Shown here piece by piece: positions 34,243 to 43,457 of a stretch of DNA of 64,000 nt (position 1 is the first letter of the stretch; each line of letters opens with the position of its first letter). The notes beneath the pieces are model-generated. The model was not told the DNA's origin. It saw only the letters and a program-made list of their open reading frames with translations, and ran no database searches. Both the position numbers and the translations under genes were made by a program. This stretch comes from Actinomyces trachealis (GTDB lineage Bacteria; Actinomycetota; Actinomycetes; Actinomycetales; Actinomycetaceae): contig NZ_CP065027.1 in the NCBI RefSeq assembly GCF_015711475.1, forward strand, positions 2,046,001 through 2,110,000, given 5' to 3'.

Positions 34243-35199
34243 ATGCCCGCAGCACCCGGCCCAGCAGGACGCGCCCTCGTCATCGGAGAAGCGCTGGTGG
34301 ACATCGTTGTCAACCCTGGCACCGAGCCCGTGGAAATCCCCGGCGGCTCCCCCGCCAACGTGGCCCTAGGCCTGGCACGCCTGGGCCGGGAGGTGGAGTT
34401 GGACTGCTGGATCGGTCAGGACTCCCGCGGCCAAGCCATCCGCAGCCACCTGGAGGCCGACGGCGCGCGCCTTACCCCTGGAGCCGACGGCGCCGCCCGC
34501 ACCAGCACAGCACGGGCCGTGATCGGTGCGGACCGGGCTGCCACCTACCAGTTTGAACTGGACTGGAATCCGCCCTTCCCCGAGCCTGTGCCTGGCGCCA
34601 CCCCGCTGCTGGTGCACACCGGCTCGATCGCCGCAGTCCTGGAGCCGGGCTGCGCCACCGTGGAACAGGTGCTTGCCGAATACCGCCCTACCTCAACTAC
34701 CTGCTACGACCCCAACGCCCGCCCGCAGCTTATGGGCACTCCCCAGCAGGCACGTGCCACGGTGGAACGCCTGGTAGCGCTCTCAGACCTGGTGAAATGC
34801 TCGGACGAGGACCTGGCCTGGTTCTACGACTTGGACAAGCACGACGACGACGCCATGGAGACCGTGCTCCACAACTGGTTGCGCACCGGCCCGGCCGTGG
34901 TGGTGGTGACCCGCGGCAAACGTGGCGCCCTGGCACTGGCTGTCTCAGGGGCGCGCGTGACGGTCCCCGCAGACCCCACCGTGGTCGTGGCGGACACGGT
35001 GGGGGCAGGCGACTCCTTCATGGGGGGCCTGGAGGACGGCCTGTGGTCTGAGGGCCTGGTAGGTGGCGCCCAGCGCGAGGCCCTGCGGGCTATCGACGCC
35101 ACCACCTTGGAGCGGGTGGTGCGGCACGCCTCCGCGATCGCGGACATCACCGTCTCCCGCAAGGGCGCCAATCCCCCCACCCGCGCAGAGCTAGGCTGA
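34243..35199 (+). CDS. PfkB-family carbohydrate kinase (fructokinase-like)
   Basis: A 318-residue ribokinase-fold sugar kinase. ALVIGEALVDIVVNPG, the Gly-rich PfkB-1 motif IPGGSPANVALGLARLGREV and the PfkB-2 motif VVADTVGAGDSFMGGL, with catalytic Asp in GAGDSF, are present; RTSTARAVIGADRAATYQFE and CYDPNARPQLM line the substrate site. Fructose is the likeliest substrate by likeness, but not proven. GGAGTCC lies just ahead of the ATG. It stands alone, so no transport partner is seen. Confidence 0.88.
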   Translation: MPAAPGPAGRALVIGEALVDIVVNPGTEPVEIPGGSPANVALGLARLGREVELDCWIGQDSRGQAIRSHLEADGARLTPGADGAARTSTARAVIGADRAATYQFELDWNPPFPEPVPGATPLLVHTGSIAAVLEPGCATVEQVLAEYRPTSTTCYDPNARPQLMGTPQQARATVERLVALSDLVKCSDEDLAWFYDLDKHDDDAMETVLHNWLRTGPAVVVVTRGKRGALALAVSGARVTVPADPTVVVADTVGAGDSFMGGLEDGLWSEGLVGGAQREALRAIDATTLERVVRHASAIADITVSRKGANPPTRAELG

Positions 35200-35249
35200 G
35201 CCAGACAGCGCCTGACCCCAAACCAGTGGCGCCGGTCCCTGGCCCGTTC

Positions 35250-35655
35250 TCAGTATTGGGGCACCTCGTCGAGCATCTTGGTGACCAGCTCGGCGATCTG
35301 CGAGCGCTCTGTGCGCACCAGGTCAATGTGGGCGAACAGCTCCTCACCCTTGAGAGACTCCACCACGCTGGCCACGCCGTCCCAGCGGCCCACGCACAGG
35401 TTGTCGCGCTGGGCGACGTCGTGAGTGAGCACCACTTTGGCGTTGCCCTATGCGGAATAGGACCGTGAGCAGCACGCCGCGCTCCAGGGACTGCGCCTCG
35501 TCCACGATTACGAAGGCGTCGTGTAGGGAGCGGTCGCAGATATGGGCCAGGGGTACCGCACCTCTAGCTGTCCCAGGCTGACCACCCGGCCCACCCGCTC
35601 CTTAGGTACTACGGAGGACAGGGGGGTAGGTGGAGCGTCTGGGGCAGGCGTGGGG
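35250..35655 (-). pseudogene. PhoH-family ATPase fragment, frameshifted and truncated
   Basis: Reading from 35655: [20 protein letters not shown], then in another frame [20 protein letters not shown] and [16 protein letters not shown], then in a third frame [40 protein letters not shown] and [20 protein letters not shown]. These are the C-terminal Walker B half and tail of the actinobacterial PhoH-like protein (about 430 residues). The Walker A half is absent, and the fragment abuts the uppS gene, so a deletion removed it. Confidence 0.85.
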
Positions 35656-35660
35656 ACGGT

Positions 35661-36443
35661 TCAGCGGCCCAGGCGGCGGTCGCGCTGCCCGTAGTCGCGC
35701 AGGGCGCGCAGGAAGTCGATGTGGCGGAAGGCTGGCCAGTTGACCTCACAGAAGTAGAACTCTGAGTGCACTGACTGCCACAGCAGGAATCCGGAGAGTC
35801 GCTGCTCACCGGAGGTGCGGATGACCAGCTCTGGGTCGGGCTGGCCCCTGGTGTAAAGGTGAGCGGTTATGTCCTCCTCGGAGAGGCTCACGGCTACCTC
35901 TTCCAGGCTCTGCCCCTGAGCGGCGCGCTCACGCAGGAGGTCGCGCACAGCGTCAGCGATTTCCTGGCGGCCCCCGTAGCCGACGGCGATGTTGACCTTG
36001 AGCCGGACGTCCTCCTGCCCTGCAGCACCGGGCCGGTCGGTGGAGACTGCGGCTTGGGTTAGGCGCGCGGCGACGTCGGCGGGAAGCAGTTCGGTGGCGC
36101 CGACGATCCGCAGCTGCCAGCGACCGGTGGAGGCCAGGCCGTCTACGGCGTCGGCAATGATCTTGAGCAGCGGGGCCAGTTCGGCGGGGTCGCGGGAGAG
36201 GTTGTCGGTGCTCAGTAGCCAGAGGGTGACGATGCGGACGCCAGCGGCTTCAGCCCAGGTGAGGAACTCGGAGATTTTGTCCGCACCGCGCTTATGGCCT
36301 TGAGATGCACCCATGCCGACGGAGCGGGCCCAGCGGCGGTTGCCGTCCAGGATGACGCCAACGTGCCGGGGGACGCGGGTAGGGTCGAGCTGTCCGGCTA
36401 GGCGGCGCTCGTAGAGGTCGTAGATGAGGTTGTTTCCGGCCAT
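35661..36443 (-). CDS. uppS: isoprenyl (undecaprenyl) diphosphate synthase
   Basis: A 260-residue cis-prenyltransferase that extends allylic diphosphates with IPP to form the lipid carrier for wall glycans. Catalytic Asp in HVGVILDGNRRWARSVG; GHKRGADKISEFLTWAEAAG, VTLWLLSTDNLSR, NIAVGYGGRQEIADAV, VIRTSGEQRLSGFLLWQS and EFYFCEVNWPAF are all family regions. The ATG at 36443 follows GGAGGGG. In actinobacteria two such enzymes (short Z-FPP and decaprenyl/undecaprenyl synthases) can coexist; this one could be either. Confidence 0.93.
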   Translation of the reverse strand: MAGNNLIYDLYERRLAGQLDPTRVPRHVGVILDGNRRWARSVGMGASQGHKRGADKISEFLTWAEAAGVRIVTLWLLSTDNLSRDPAELAPLLKIIADAVDGLASTGRWQLRIVGATELLPADVAARLTQAAVSTDRPGAAGQEDVRLKVNIAVGYGGRQEIADAVRDLLRERAAQGQSLEEVAVSLSEEDITAHLYTRGQPDPELVIRTSGEQRLSGFLLWQSVHSEFYFCEVNWPAFRHIDFLRALRDYGQRDRRLGR

Positions 36444-36660
36444 GCCCCTCCGTTCTGCTCGGGGTGCCGCTGGGGTGTGCCGACCCGGGTGAGGTCCGGT
36501 AAGTGTAAAAGGTAGCGCCCAGGTGGGTGGCCGCACAGGCGAAGCGGTGGATGGGGTTGAGCTGGTGCCAGCGGCGTCGGCGGATATAACGGTCGAGCTG
36601 GCGACTGAAGTGACTGAGCATACTGTCAAGACAGATGTCGCGATATTGGCGACCTCACTC

Positions 36661-36700
36661 AACCTACGGTACCGTAACTTACGCCACCGTAGGTTACGCC
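36661..36700. promoter_or_regulatory. overlapping palindromes upstream of the hemolysin III gene
   Basis: AACCTACGGT (36661-36670) is mirrored by ACCGTAGGTT (36686-36695); inside, TACGGTACCGTA (36665-36676) is a perfect 12-base palindrome, and CTTACGCCACCGTAGG is a weaker second site. This arrangement looks like two adjacent operators of a TetR-type regulator, 32 to 71 bases ahead of the ATG at 36732. Confidence 0.6.
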
Positions 36701-36731
36701 CTAGCGTCTGATAGGCGCACCTAGGAGCACC

Positions 36732-37445
36732 ATGACCATCCGCACCTTATTCTCCGGCAACCCGCCAGATTTCCTAAAGACTCCCCCAAAGCCACCGGGC
36801 TTCACCCGCCCCAAGCTACGCGGTTGGATCCACACAATCACCGCCCCACTGGTCATTGCTGCCTGCGTGGTCTTAACGGTACTGGCAGCCCAGCAGCGCG
36901 GAGCCGCCATGGCTTGGGCCTGCGCCACCTACCTGGCCTGCTCCACCCTGCTCTTCGTGAACTCCGGCGTCTACCACCTGTGCAAGGGGCGCACCCCCAA
37001 GCGCTTTACCGACGTGCTCCAGCACATCGACCACGCCAACATCTACCTACTGATCGGCGGCACCTACACGCTCCTAGCTGTGGCCCTGCTCACCCCCCTG
37101 TGGGCCACGATCCTGCTGGTGGTGGTATGGACCGGTGCCGCCGTCGGGATCGCCGCCAGGTTCATCTGGCCGCGCACACCCCGCTGGCTCGGCGCCGTCA
37201 TTTACGTAGCACTGGGCTGGGTGGCCCTGGCCTTCCTGCCGCACTTCTGGGCCACCGGCGGGCCCACGATCGTGCTGTTGCTCGTAATCGGGGGTGTGCT
37301 TTACACGATCGGCGCAATCGTCTTCACGCGCCAGATGCCCGACCCCAACCCGCTGGTCTTTGGCTTCCACGAAATCTTCCACGTCTTCACCGTGGTTGCC
37401 TGGGCCTGCCACTGCGTGGCCTGCTACCTGGCAGTACTGAACTGA
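36732..37445 (+). CDS. hemolysin III / PAQR family membrane protein
   Basis: A 237-residue seven-helix membrane protein of the YqfA/TrhA type. Conserved polar positions: STLLFVNSGVYHLCKGR (helix 2 Ser...H), LQHIDHANIYLLIGGTYT (the H-I-D-H-A signature) and the final FGFHEIFHVFTVVAWACH, whose His residues with the first His bind a zinc ion in PAQR relatives. Members influence membrane-energetics homeostasis; true haemolysis is doubtful. A pair of operator-like palindromes lies upstream. Confidence 0.92.
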   Translation: MTIRTLFSGNPPDFLKTPPKPPGFTRPKLRGWIHTITAPLVIAACVVLTVLAAQQRGAAMAWACATYLACSTLLFVNSGVYHLCKGRTPKRFTDVLQHIDHANIYLLIGGTYTLLAVALLTPLWATILLVVVWTGAAVGIAARFIWPRTPRWLGAVIYVALGWVALAFLPHFWATGGPTIVLLLVIGGVLYTIGAIVFTRQMPDPNPLVFGFHEIFHVFTVVAWACHCVACYLAVLN

Positions 37446-37547
37446 GCTGAGCCCAGCTAACGCCACCACCTTCTGCGCCAAGCCAGTGCCCGGCTACCCT
37501 GGGGCCAAGCGCGCACGCGCCTCCCCTGAGCCAAGGAACGAGCACCC

Positions 37548-38711
37548 ATGTCCAAGCACAGCAAGAAGTCCGAGAAGGCTGCCAAGCTCAGCAAGGCCGA
37601 TCGCAAAGCCGCTAAAGCCGCCAAGCAGGCTGCCAAAGCAGCCAAGAACGCCCTGAGTCCCAGCCGTTGGACTGATGACCCCCGCAAGGTCCTGCGGGTT
37701 GGTGAGGGCTTCCAACTCGCCTCCCTTAACCGCGCTGGCACCCCCGGCTGGGACGGCGACGAGGAGGAGGCGCACGCCTACACCGAGGCCATCACCCCAC
37801 TGCTCTCAGAGCTGCAGGAGCGCCTGTACGCGGCCTCCAAGGACGGCTCCACCCGCCGCGTGCTGGTGGTGGCCCAGGGCCTAGACACGGCTGGTAAAGG
37901 CGGCATTGCCCGGCACGTGATGGCGCTGGTGGACCCTCAGGGCGTGAGCCTGATGGCTTTCAAAGCCCCCACCGAGGAGGAGAAAAGCCACGACTTCCTG
38001 TGGCGCATCTGGAAGGCCGTGCCCACAGCCGGGAAGATCGGGCTCTTTGACCGCTCCCACTACGAGGACATCCTGGTACCCGGCGTCAACGGACAGCTTG
38101 ATGACGCCGCCTTCGATGAGCGCGTGGCCCAGATCCACGATTTTGAGAAACAGCTGATCGAGCAGGGCACCGCCATCATCAAGGTGGCCCTCATGGTCTC
38201 CTACGAGGAGCAGGGCCTGCGCCTGCTGGAGCGCATGGACCGCCCGGACAAGCAGTGGAAGTACTCCACCGGTGACCTGGACACGCGCGCCAAGTGGTTC
38301 GACTTCCAGGGCATCTACCAGCGGATGCTCACCGCCACATCCTTCCCTCAAGCCCCCTGGTATGTGGTGCCTGCGGACAATAAGTGGTATGCCCGCCTGT
38401 CCGTCACGGAGATGCTTCTGCGCGAACTCGCTGAAATGGACATCGACTGGCCCGCCGCCAAGTTCGACGTCGCCACTGAGCGCGAGCGCGTCCGGGCCAC
38501 CGTGAGCGCTGAGGCCTTGGCCGAGTACGACAAGAAGATTGGCGACAAGCTACGCCGGGTGGCCCGCCACGAAGCTGAGCATGACGCCACCACCGAGGCG
38601 ATCTCCTCTGCAGAGACACCGGACCGGGCTGCTGAGGAAGCCGCTGAGGACCAACGCCTAGCTGATCCATTGCTAGCGCCGACCCCAGCGACGGTGGACG
38701 AGGGGCGCTGA
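37548..38711 (+). CDS. PPK2-family polyphosphate kinase
   Basis: A 387-residue kinase that transfers phosphate between polyphosphate and nucleotides. After a Lys/Ala-rich basic leader (residues 1-40) comes the core: Walker A VVAQGLDTAGKGGIARHVMA, the lid region FKAPTEEEKSHDFLWRIWKA, Walker B GLFDRSHYEDILVP and KVALMVSYEEQGLRLLERMD. The C-terminal 80 residues are an acidic, nonconserved tail. The class (NDP or NMP phosphorylating) is not assigned. The Ppx/GppA phosphatase encoded at 59410 may act on the same polymer. Confidence 0.92.
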   Translation: MSKHSKKSEKAAKLSKADRKAAKAAKQAAKAAKNALSPSRWTDDPRKVLRVGEGFQLASLNRAGTPGWDGDEEEAHAYTEAITPLLSELQERLYAASKDGSTRRVLVVAQGLDTAGKGGIARHVMALVDPQGVSLMAFKAPTEEEKSHDFLWRIWKAVPTAGKIGLFDRSHYEDILVPGVNGQLDDAAFDERVAQIHDFEKQLIEQGTAIIKVALMVSYEEQGLRLLERMDRPDKQWKYSTGDLDTRAKWFDFQGIYQRMLTATSFPQAPWYVVPADNKWYARLSVTEMLLRELAEMDIDWPAAKFDVATERERVRATVSAEALAEYDKKIGDKLRRVARHEAEHDATTEAISSAETPDRAAEEAAEDQRLADPLLAPTPATVDEGR

Positions 38712-38992
38712 GGCCACGGCTCAGGTGGTCTACCGTCCGGCAGGCCGGGCCCGGTGAATACCACCAGTCCCGGTCCGTGTCGTCTTCGGGACCAATCGTG
38801 GGTAATGGGGAGCGCTGCCGCGTCCACTACCAGCGGAGTAGCCGCGTTGACTCCCGGCTCAGGCGGCCCCACCGGTAGACTTCCGCTTCATATGGCCGCA
38901 GGCCGCCAACGATGGTGGCCCGCGGCAGCACTGTTTCGGCCTGCCAGCCAGGCCCCGATGTCGGCACCGCCGACAAAGCCCAAGGAGGACAC

Positions 38993-39493
38993 ATGGCTAC
39001 GGAGAACCCCGAGACCACTGAGCAGGGCACTTGGCTCACCCAAGAGGCCTTCGACCGCCTGACCGCCGAGCTAGAGCGCCGCAAAACCACTGACCGCAAG
39101 GAGATCGCCCAAAGGGTGGAGGCTGCCCGCCAGGAAGGTGACCTGCGCGAGAACGCTGGCTACCACGCCGCCCGCGAGGAGGCGGGGCTCAACGAGGCGC
39201 GTATCAACCAGCTGGAGGACCTGCTGGAGACGGCGCAGATTGGTCAGGCTGCTGCAGACGGCTCCGTATCTGCGGGGACGATTGTGACCGCCAAGGTCAA
39301 CGGCAAGGAGCAGACCTTTGCGCTGGGGGGCCAGGAGATCACAGCCGATGTGCCTGAGGGAGTGAAGGTCTTCTCCCCCGACGCCCCACTGGGCCGTGCG
39401 CTTATGGGCCACAAGGCCGGGCAGAAGGTCAAATATGAAGCCCCCAACGGCAAGCAGCTCGCGGCAGAGATCATCGAGGTCAAGCCGCTCTGA
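38993..39493 (+). CDS. greA: transcription elongation factor GreA
   Basis: A 166-residue factor that rescues backtracked RNA polymerase by stimulating transcript cleavage. The N-terminal coiled coil carries the acidic tip in VEAARQEGDLRENAGYHAAR (D-L-R-E-N), and the C-terminal FKBP-like domain ends in SPDAPLGRALMGHKAGQKVK. The ATG at 38993 follows AAGGAGGACAC, which decides it over longer frames. It stands alone. Confidence 0.95.
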   Translation: MATENPETTEQGTWLTQEAFDRLTAELERRKTTDRKEIAQRVEAARQEGDLRENAGYHAAREEAGLNEARINQLEDLLETAQIGQAAADGSVSAGTIVTAKVNGKEQTFALGGQEITADVPEGVKVFSPDAPLGRALMGHKAGQKVKYEAPNGKQLAAEIIEVKPL

Positions 39494-39607
39494 GCACAGG
39501 CTCCGGTGCACGGGTTCTAGCACGGGTCGCGCCCCGCAGATATTCCCTTCACGCTGCCGGCTGAGTGGGCTACCTGGTACCCCGCTCAGCCGGTAGCGTC
39601 TGCACGC

Positions 39608-40405
39608 ATGAACAGCGGCAACGAGTTCCAGTCCGGGGACGTGCAGACAGGCGGCACAGCGCAAGCCGCAGGCTCTGTCAAGGGCACGCCCGCCCGACCT
39701 TCGATCCTGCGCAGCACGACCCTTCCGGGCATCACCTCCAGCCGCCTGCCCGCCCCCGGTATCCACCCGGTGCTGGGCACACCGATTGACGGTCCGTGGC
39801 CGCCGGGCGCACAGGTGATCTACCTGGCGGCGGGCTGCTTCTGGGGCGTGGAGCGGATCTTCTGGCGCCAAGAAGGCGTCCTGGCCACGGCGGTGGGCTA
39901 CATGGGTGGCAACACCCCGAACCCCTCGTATGAGGAGGTGTGCACGGGGGCTACTGGTCACGCGGAGACTGTGCGGGTGGTGTTTGACCCGGCGGTGGTT
40001 GGCGCTGGTGGGGAGGCGTTGCTGCGTGTCTTCTGGGAGAACCACGACTCCACGCAGCTGAACCGGCATGGCAACGACGTCGGCACGCAGTACCGCTCGG
40101 CGGTTTGGACCACCACACCGGAGCAGGCTGCAGCTGCCCGCGCGATCCGTTCGGCGTTCCAGGGGGAGCTGACGCGCCTGGGCCGGGGCGCGTGCGTGAC
40201 CACGGTTGACGACGCCGCGAGTGTGTACGCCGAGTTCGGCGGCCCGTTCTACTTGGCGGAGGACTACCACCAGGCCTACCTGCACAAGCATCCACGCGGT
40301 TACTGCAACCACGGCCCGAACGGCATCACCTGCCCGGTGGGGATCGTGGGCTTGCCAGCCCAGGTCAAGGTCCTGCCGCCACTGGCTGATCCCACCGCCT
40401 CCTGA
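39608..40405 (+). CDS. msrA: peptide methionine-S-sulfoxide reductase MsrA
   Basis: A 265-residue reductase that repairs methionine-S-sulfoxide in proteins. The active-site motif AAGCFWGVERIFWRQEGVLA (Cys about residue 77) and GYMGGNTPNPSYEEVCTGAT, then TQLNRHGNDVGTQYRSAVW, are intact; the C-terminal GYCNHGPNGITC provides the resolving cysteines for thioredoxin recycling. The first 60 residues are a variable extension as in E. coli MsrA. There is no linked msrB. Confidence 0.95.
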   Translation: MNSGNEFQSGDVQTGGTAQAAGSVKGTPARPSILRSTTLPGITSSRLPAPGIHPVLGTPIDGPWPPGAQVIYLAAGCFWGVERIFWRQEGVLATAVGYMGGNTPNPSYEEVCTGATGHAETVRVVFDPAVVGAGGEALLRVFWENHDSTQLNRHGNDVGTQYRSAVWTTTPEQAAAARAIRSAFQGELTRLGRGACVTTVDDAASVYAEFGGPFYLAEDYHQAYLHKHPRGYCNHGPNGITCPVGIVGLPAQVKVLPPLADPTAS

Positions 40406-40553
40406 CCTGAGGTGCTTCACATACCACCAGGTGACCGCCACGTGTCGCGCGGCTGCTTCGGCATGAGCCACGCCTGTACGGGGCCGATCTGGCGGGCCAG
40501 GCCTTGCAGGCCGGGCGAAGCAGGTTGTCAGGGGGCTGTGTCAAGATCAGGCC

Positions 40554-42623
40554 ATGAGTGAGCGTGAGCAGCGGTCGGGCGACCGGAGGCAGGGGTACGA
40601 GTCGAGTGGCTACCGGCGGGTTGAGGAGTCCGGCGGTTACCGCCGTGAGGACTCGGGCCGCGCGCGGCGGGAGCGGCGCTATGACAGTGCACCTTATGGC
40701 GAACGGCGCGGCGGTGACCGGGGATATCGGGGCGGCTCAGCCTCACGCAGCGGGCGCGGCGGCCACAGTGGTTACACCTCTGGTGGTTCAGGCCGGGGCG
40801 GCTACAACAACCAAGGTCGCTCCCGCCGGGAGTACGACGACGAGCCGCGCGACGGCGCCCTGGCCGACCTGATCGACCACCTGCACGCCTTGGACAACCG
40901 CTCCTACGCTGCCTACCGCGCCATCGTCGGCCGCTATGAGGCGCCTGAGGGCTGGGTCCTGCACGTGGACCGCGTCCAGCCCGACCCCTACGCCCCACCT
41001 ACCGCCATGCACGTGGACGTGCCTGTGGACCCGGTGGTCCTGCCTGAGCTAGCCGCGCTACTGGATGAAGAGCTGCTGTCGACGGCGGACCGGCGCCTAG
41101 CGGTCAGTGACTTCCTGGTACGTGAGCTGCACGCCGATTTCAAAGGCACCGCCCTATCCATCGCCGCACCTGGCCAGGAGATCCTGGAACGCTCTGCCGT
41201 CGTGCTGCGCCCGCACAGCGAGCCCTCGCATGCGGATGAGGCCGCGACCGCTGGTGCTGCGGACACCGAGGCGGCACCAGGCACCGTCCCCTCCCCCACC
41301 TGGACCATTGAGCTGCGTTTGCGCGTCTCCCTGCCTGCGCAGGGACGCTCCATCCAGGGGCATGAGGCCGCACGCATCATCGGCCGCGACCTGGTGCACG
41401 GGCTTGGTGCAGCCCTGAACCTGCGCGGCGAGCGCCTGGAGCGTCTGCGCAGGCACATAGCCGTCCTGGAGGACCACCGGGTCCTTACCGCCACGCTCAA
41501 GGCCAACAACTGGGTGGCTTTCCTGGCTGACGGCTCCTTGCTGCCGCGCCGCTCCGGCGTATCCGACGAACCCATGCGCAGCGGCGCCGTCACCCTTGAG
41601 GCCCCCGAGCCACTGGCCGCCACTGTCACCTTGCCACATGCTGGCCGGGTGCGTGGCACCGCTATCGGGCAGGGGGTGACGCTGATCGTCGGCGGCGGCT
41701 ACCACGGCAAGTCCACGCTGCTCAGTGCGATCACGCGCGGCGTCTACCCGCACGTGCCTGAGGACGGCCGTGAACTGGTGGCTACCGCTCCTGACGCCGT
41801 GAAGGTGCGCGCGGCGGACGGTCGCTCAGTCACCAGGGTCGACCTGCGCCCCTTCATCTCCCACCTGCCCGGGGGCCAGGACACCCGCACCTTCTCCACA
41901 GCCAACGCCTCCGGCTCCACTTCGCAGGCCGCCAGTATCGTGGAGGCGGTGGAGGCCGGGGCCTCCGTGCTGCTGCTAGATGAGGACACTTGCGCCACCA
42001 ACTTGCTGATCCGCGACTCGCGTATGCGTGCCTTGGTGGCTGATGAGAGTGAACCGATCACCCCGCTGGTGGACCGGATCGGCGCGCTAGCGCGGGAGCG
42101 GGGCGTGTCCACGGTGCTGGTCATGGGTGGTTCCGGGGACTATCTGGACGTGGCTGACCGGGTCCTCCTCATGGACTCCTACCGCCTGCTGGACGTCACT
42201 GAGCGGGCCGCGCAGGTGGCTGCCGAACGCCCCCGTGAAACCACCGCACTGCCGGACTTTCCACAGGCGGTGTCGCGCGTGCCCCTGCCCATGGCTGAGC
42301 GGACCACACGTGGCCCCGTGCGCACACGCTCACGCGGCACCACCGCTTTGGTGATCGACCGCGACGAGGTGGATATCAGTGATGTGGCTGGCGTAGTGGA
42401 CCCCGGGCAGGCGGAGGCCCTCGCGCATGCGCTGCGGGCCTTGCTAGAGCAGCGCTTTGATGGAGTCTCGTCCTTGGCTGAGTGCCTGACTGATCTGGAA
42501 GCGCTGCTAGATGACGAGGGTCTGGACGCCCTGGGTGGGCGCCGACCAGCCTTCCTAGTGCGGCCCCGGATGGTGGATGTGGCGGCGGCGGTCAACCGCT
42601 ACCGTCGGCTCGCCCTGGCCTAG
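40554..42623 (+). CDS. ABC-class ATPase (PF09818 type) with an RG/YG-rich tail
   Basis: A 689-residue predicted ATPase. Residues 1-100 are low-complexity Arg/Gly/Tyr/Ser (RREDSGRARRERRYDS; RGYRGGSASRSGRGGHSGYT), resembling RGG RNA-binding tails. The globular part has LHALDNRSYAAYRAIVGRYE, LHVDRVQPDPYAPPTAMHVD, the P-loop VGGGYHGKSTLLSAITRGVY, FISHLPGGQDTRTFSTANAS (signature-like), Walker B SVLLLDEDTCATNLLIRDSR and the H-loop-like region VLVMGGSGDYLDVADRVLLM. The family is widespread but uncharacterised; the tail is unusual. Confidence 0.85.
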   Translation: MSEREQRSGDRRQGYESSGYRRVEESGGYRREDSGRARRERRYDSAPYGERRGGDRGYRGGSASRSGRGGHSGYTSGGSGRGGYNNQGRSRREYDDEPRDGALADLIDHLHALDNRSYAAYRAIVGRYEAPEGWVLHVDRVQPDPYAPPTAMHVDVPVDPVVLPELAALLDEELLSTADRRLAVSDFLVRELHADFKGTALSIAAPGQEILERSAVVLRPHSEPSHADEAATAGAADTEAAPGTVPSPTWTIELRLRVSLPAQGRSIQGHEAARIIGRDLVHGLGAALNLRGERLERLRRHIAVLEDHRVLTATLKANNWVAFLADGSLLPRRSGVSDEPMRSGAVTLEAPEPLAATVTLPHAGRVRGTAIGQGVTLIVGGGYHGKSTLLSAITRGVYPHVPEDGRELVATAPDAVKVRAADGRSVTRVDLRPFISHLPGGQDTRTFSTANASGSTSQAASIVEAVEAGASVLLLDEDTCATNLLIRDSRMRALVADESEPITPLVDRIGALARERGVSTVLVMGGSGDYLDVADRVLLMDSYRLLDVTERAAQVAAERPRETTALPDFPQAVSRVPLPMAERTTRGPVRTRSRGTTALVIDRDEVDISDVAGVVDPGQAEALAHALRALLEQRFDGVSSLAECLTDLEALLDDEGLDALGGRRPAFLVRPRMVDVAAAVNRYRRLALA

Positions 42624-42673
42624 CCTCACAGACCGGTCAGGCTGACGCCGACCTGCACCTCCTACAAACACTG

Positions 42674-42712
42674 GCAGGCCCGCCAGCCCACGGTTGTGGG
42701 TGGCGGGCCTGC
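42674..42712. terminator. bidirectional hairpin terminator
   Basis: GCAGGCCCGCC (42674-42684) pairs with GGCGGGCCTGC (42702-42712), with an inner stem CCAC/GTGG, between the convergent ABC-class ATPase and FMN-reductase genes. Confidence 0.75.
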
Positions 42713-42781
42713 GGCGTCGTCGCCAGGCGACTGCTGTGGCCAATATTGACCTGGCGGAGCTGTGTGTGGGGGTGTGATGCC

Positions 42782-43339
42782 TCAGCGGAGGGAGGATAGG
42801 GCCTTGTCCTGGGCGAGGATGGCCTGGACCATGGTGGGAACCTCACCGTCGTGGAAGGCTGCGGGCTTGAAGACACTCATGTTCTCGAAGTCGCTGACCA
42901 GGTGCAGGTTGACCTCCGGGCGCACGACACCGGTGGTGAAGCTGGCCATGATGTCGCGCAGGTGTTCGATCTGACGGTGGCCGGCGGAGAAGGAGTAGCC
43001 CACCAGGCCGACAGCGCGGTTGGCCAGGATGGAGGGGGTGATGAAGTCGATGGCGTTCTTCAGGGCGCCGGGCACGGAGTGGTTGTACTCGGGGCTGACG
43101 AAGATGAAGGCGTCAAAACCTGCCAGGGCCTGGTTCCAGGCTATGGCATCCGGGTCCTTGGCGGGGGCGAAGGCCGGCGCAGCCTCCTCAGCGAAATGAG
43201 GCAGGTTGAAGGCGGCGATGTCGAGGACCTGCGCCTCCACGTCCGCGACGGTGTTGGCCTTGGCGGCGACCCACTCGGCGACGTCGGCACCGGCACGGTT
43301 GGGGCGGATGGAGCCGAGGATGACGGCGATCTTGGTCAT
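42782..43339 (-). CDS. NADPH-dependent FMN reductase / quinone reductase
   Basis: A 185-residue flavodoxin-fold protein. The FMN-phosphate loop is ILGSIRPNRAGADVAEWVAA, and the second FMN segment is FVSPEYNHSVPGALKNAIDF; LVGYSFSAGHRQIEHLRDIM follows. Such enzymes reduce quinones, azo compounds or chromate. The start has AAGGAGAA seven bases upstream. The AT-rich leader (43360-43395, with TTAACGAATCAAGTAA on the minus strand) may hold a MarR- or HxlR-type operator, but that is inference. Confidence 0.9.
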   Translation of the reverse strand: MTKIAVILGSIRPNRAGADVAEWVAAKANTVADVEAQVLDIAAFNLPHFAEEAAPAFAPAKDPDAIAWNQALAGFDAFIFVSPEYNHSVPGALKNAIDFITPSILANRAVGLVGYSFSAGHRQIEHLRDIMASFTTGVVRPEVNLHLVSDFENMSVFKPAAFHDGEVPTMVQAILAQDKALSSLR

Positions 43340-43457
43340 GAGTTCTCCTTCGCAGACAGAAACAATTTACTTGATTCGTTAACTACGCTAGGACAAAGGT
43401 CCCGTGTTCACCAAGCTCCGATACCGTGCTACCTCTCACACCCCGTCACGCCTCGCC

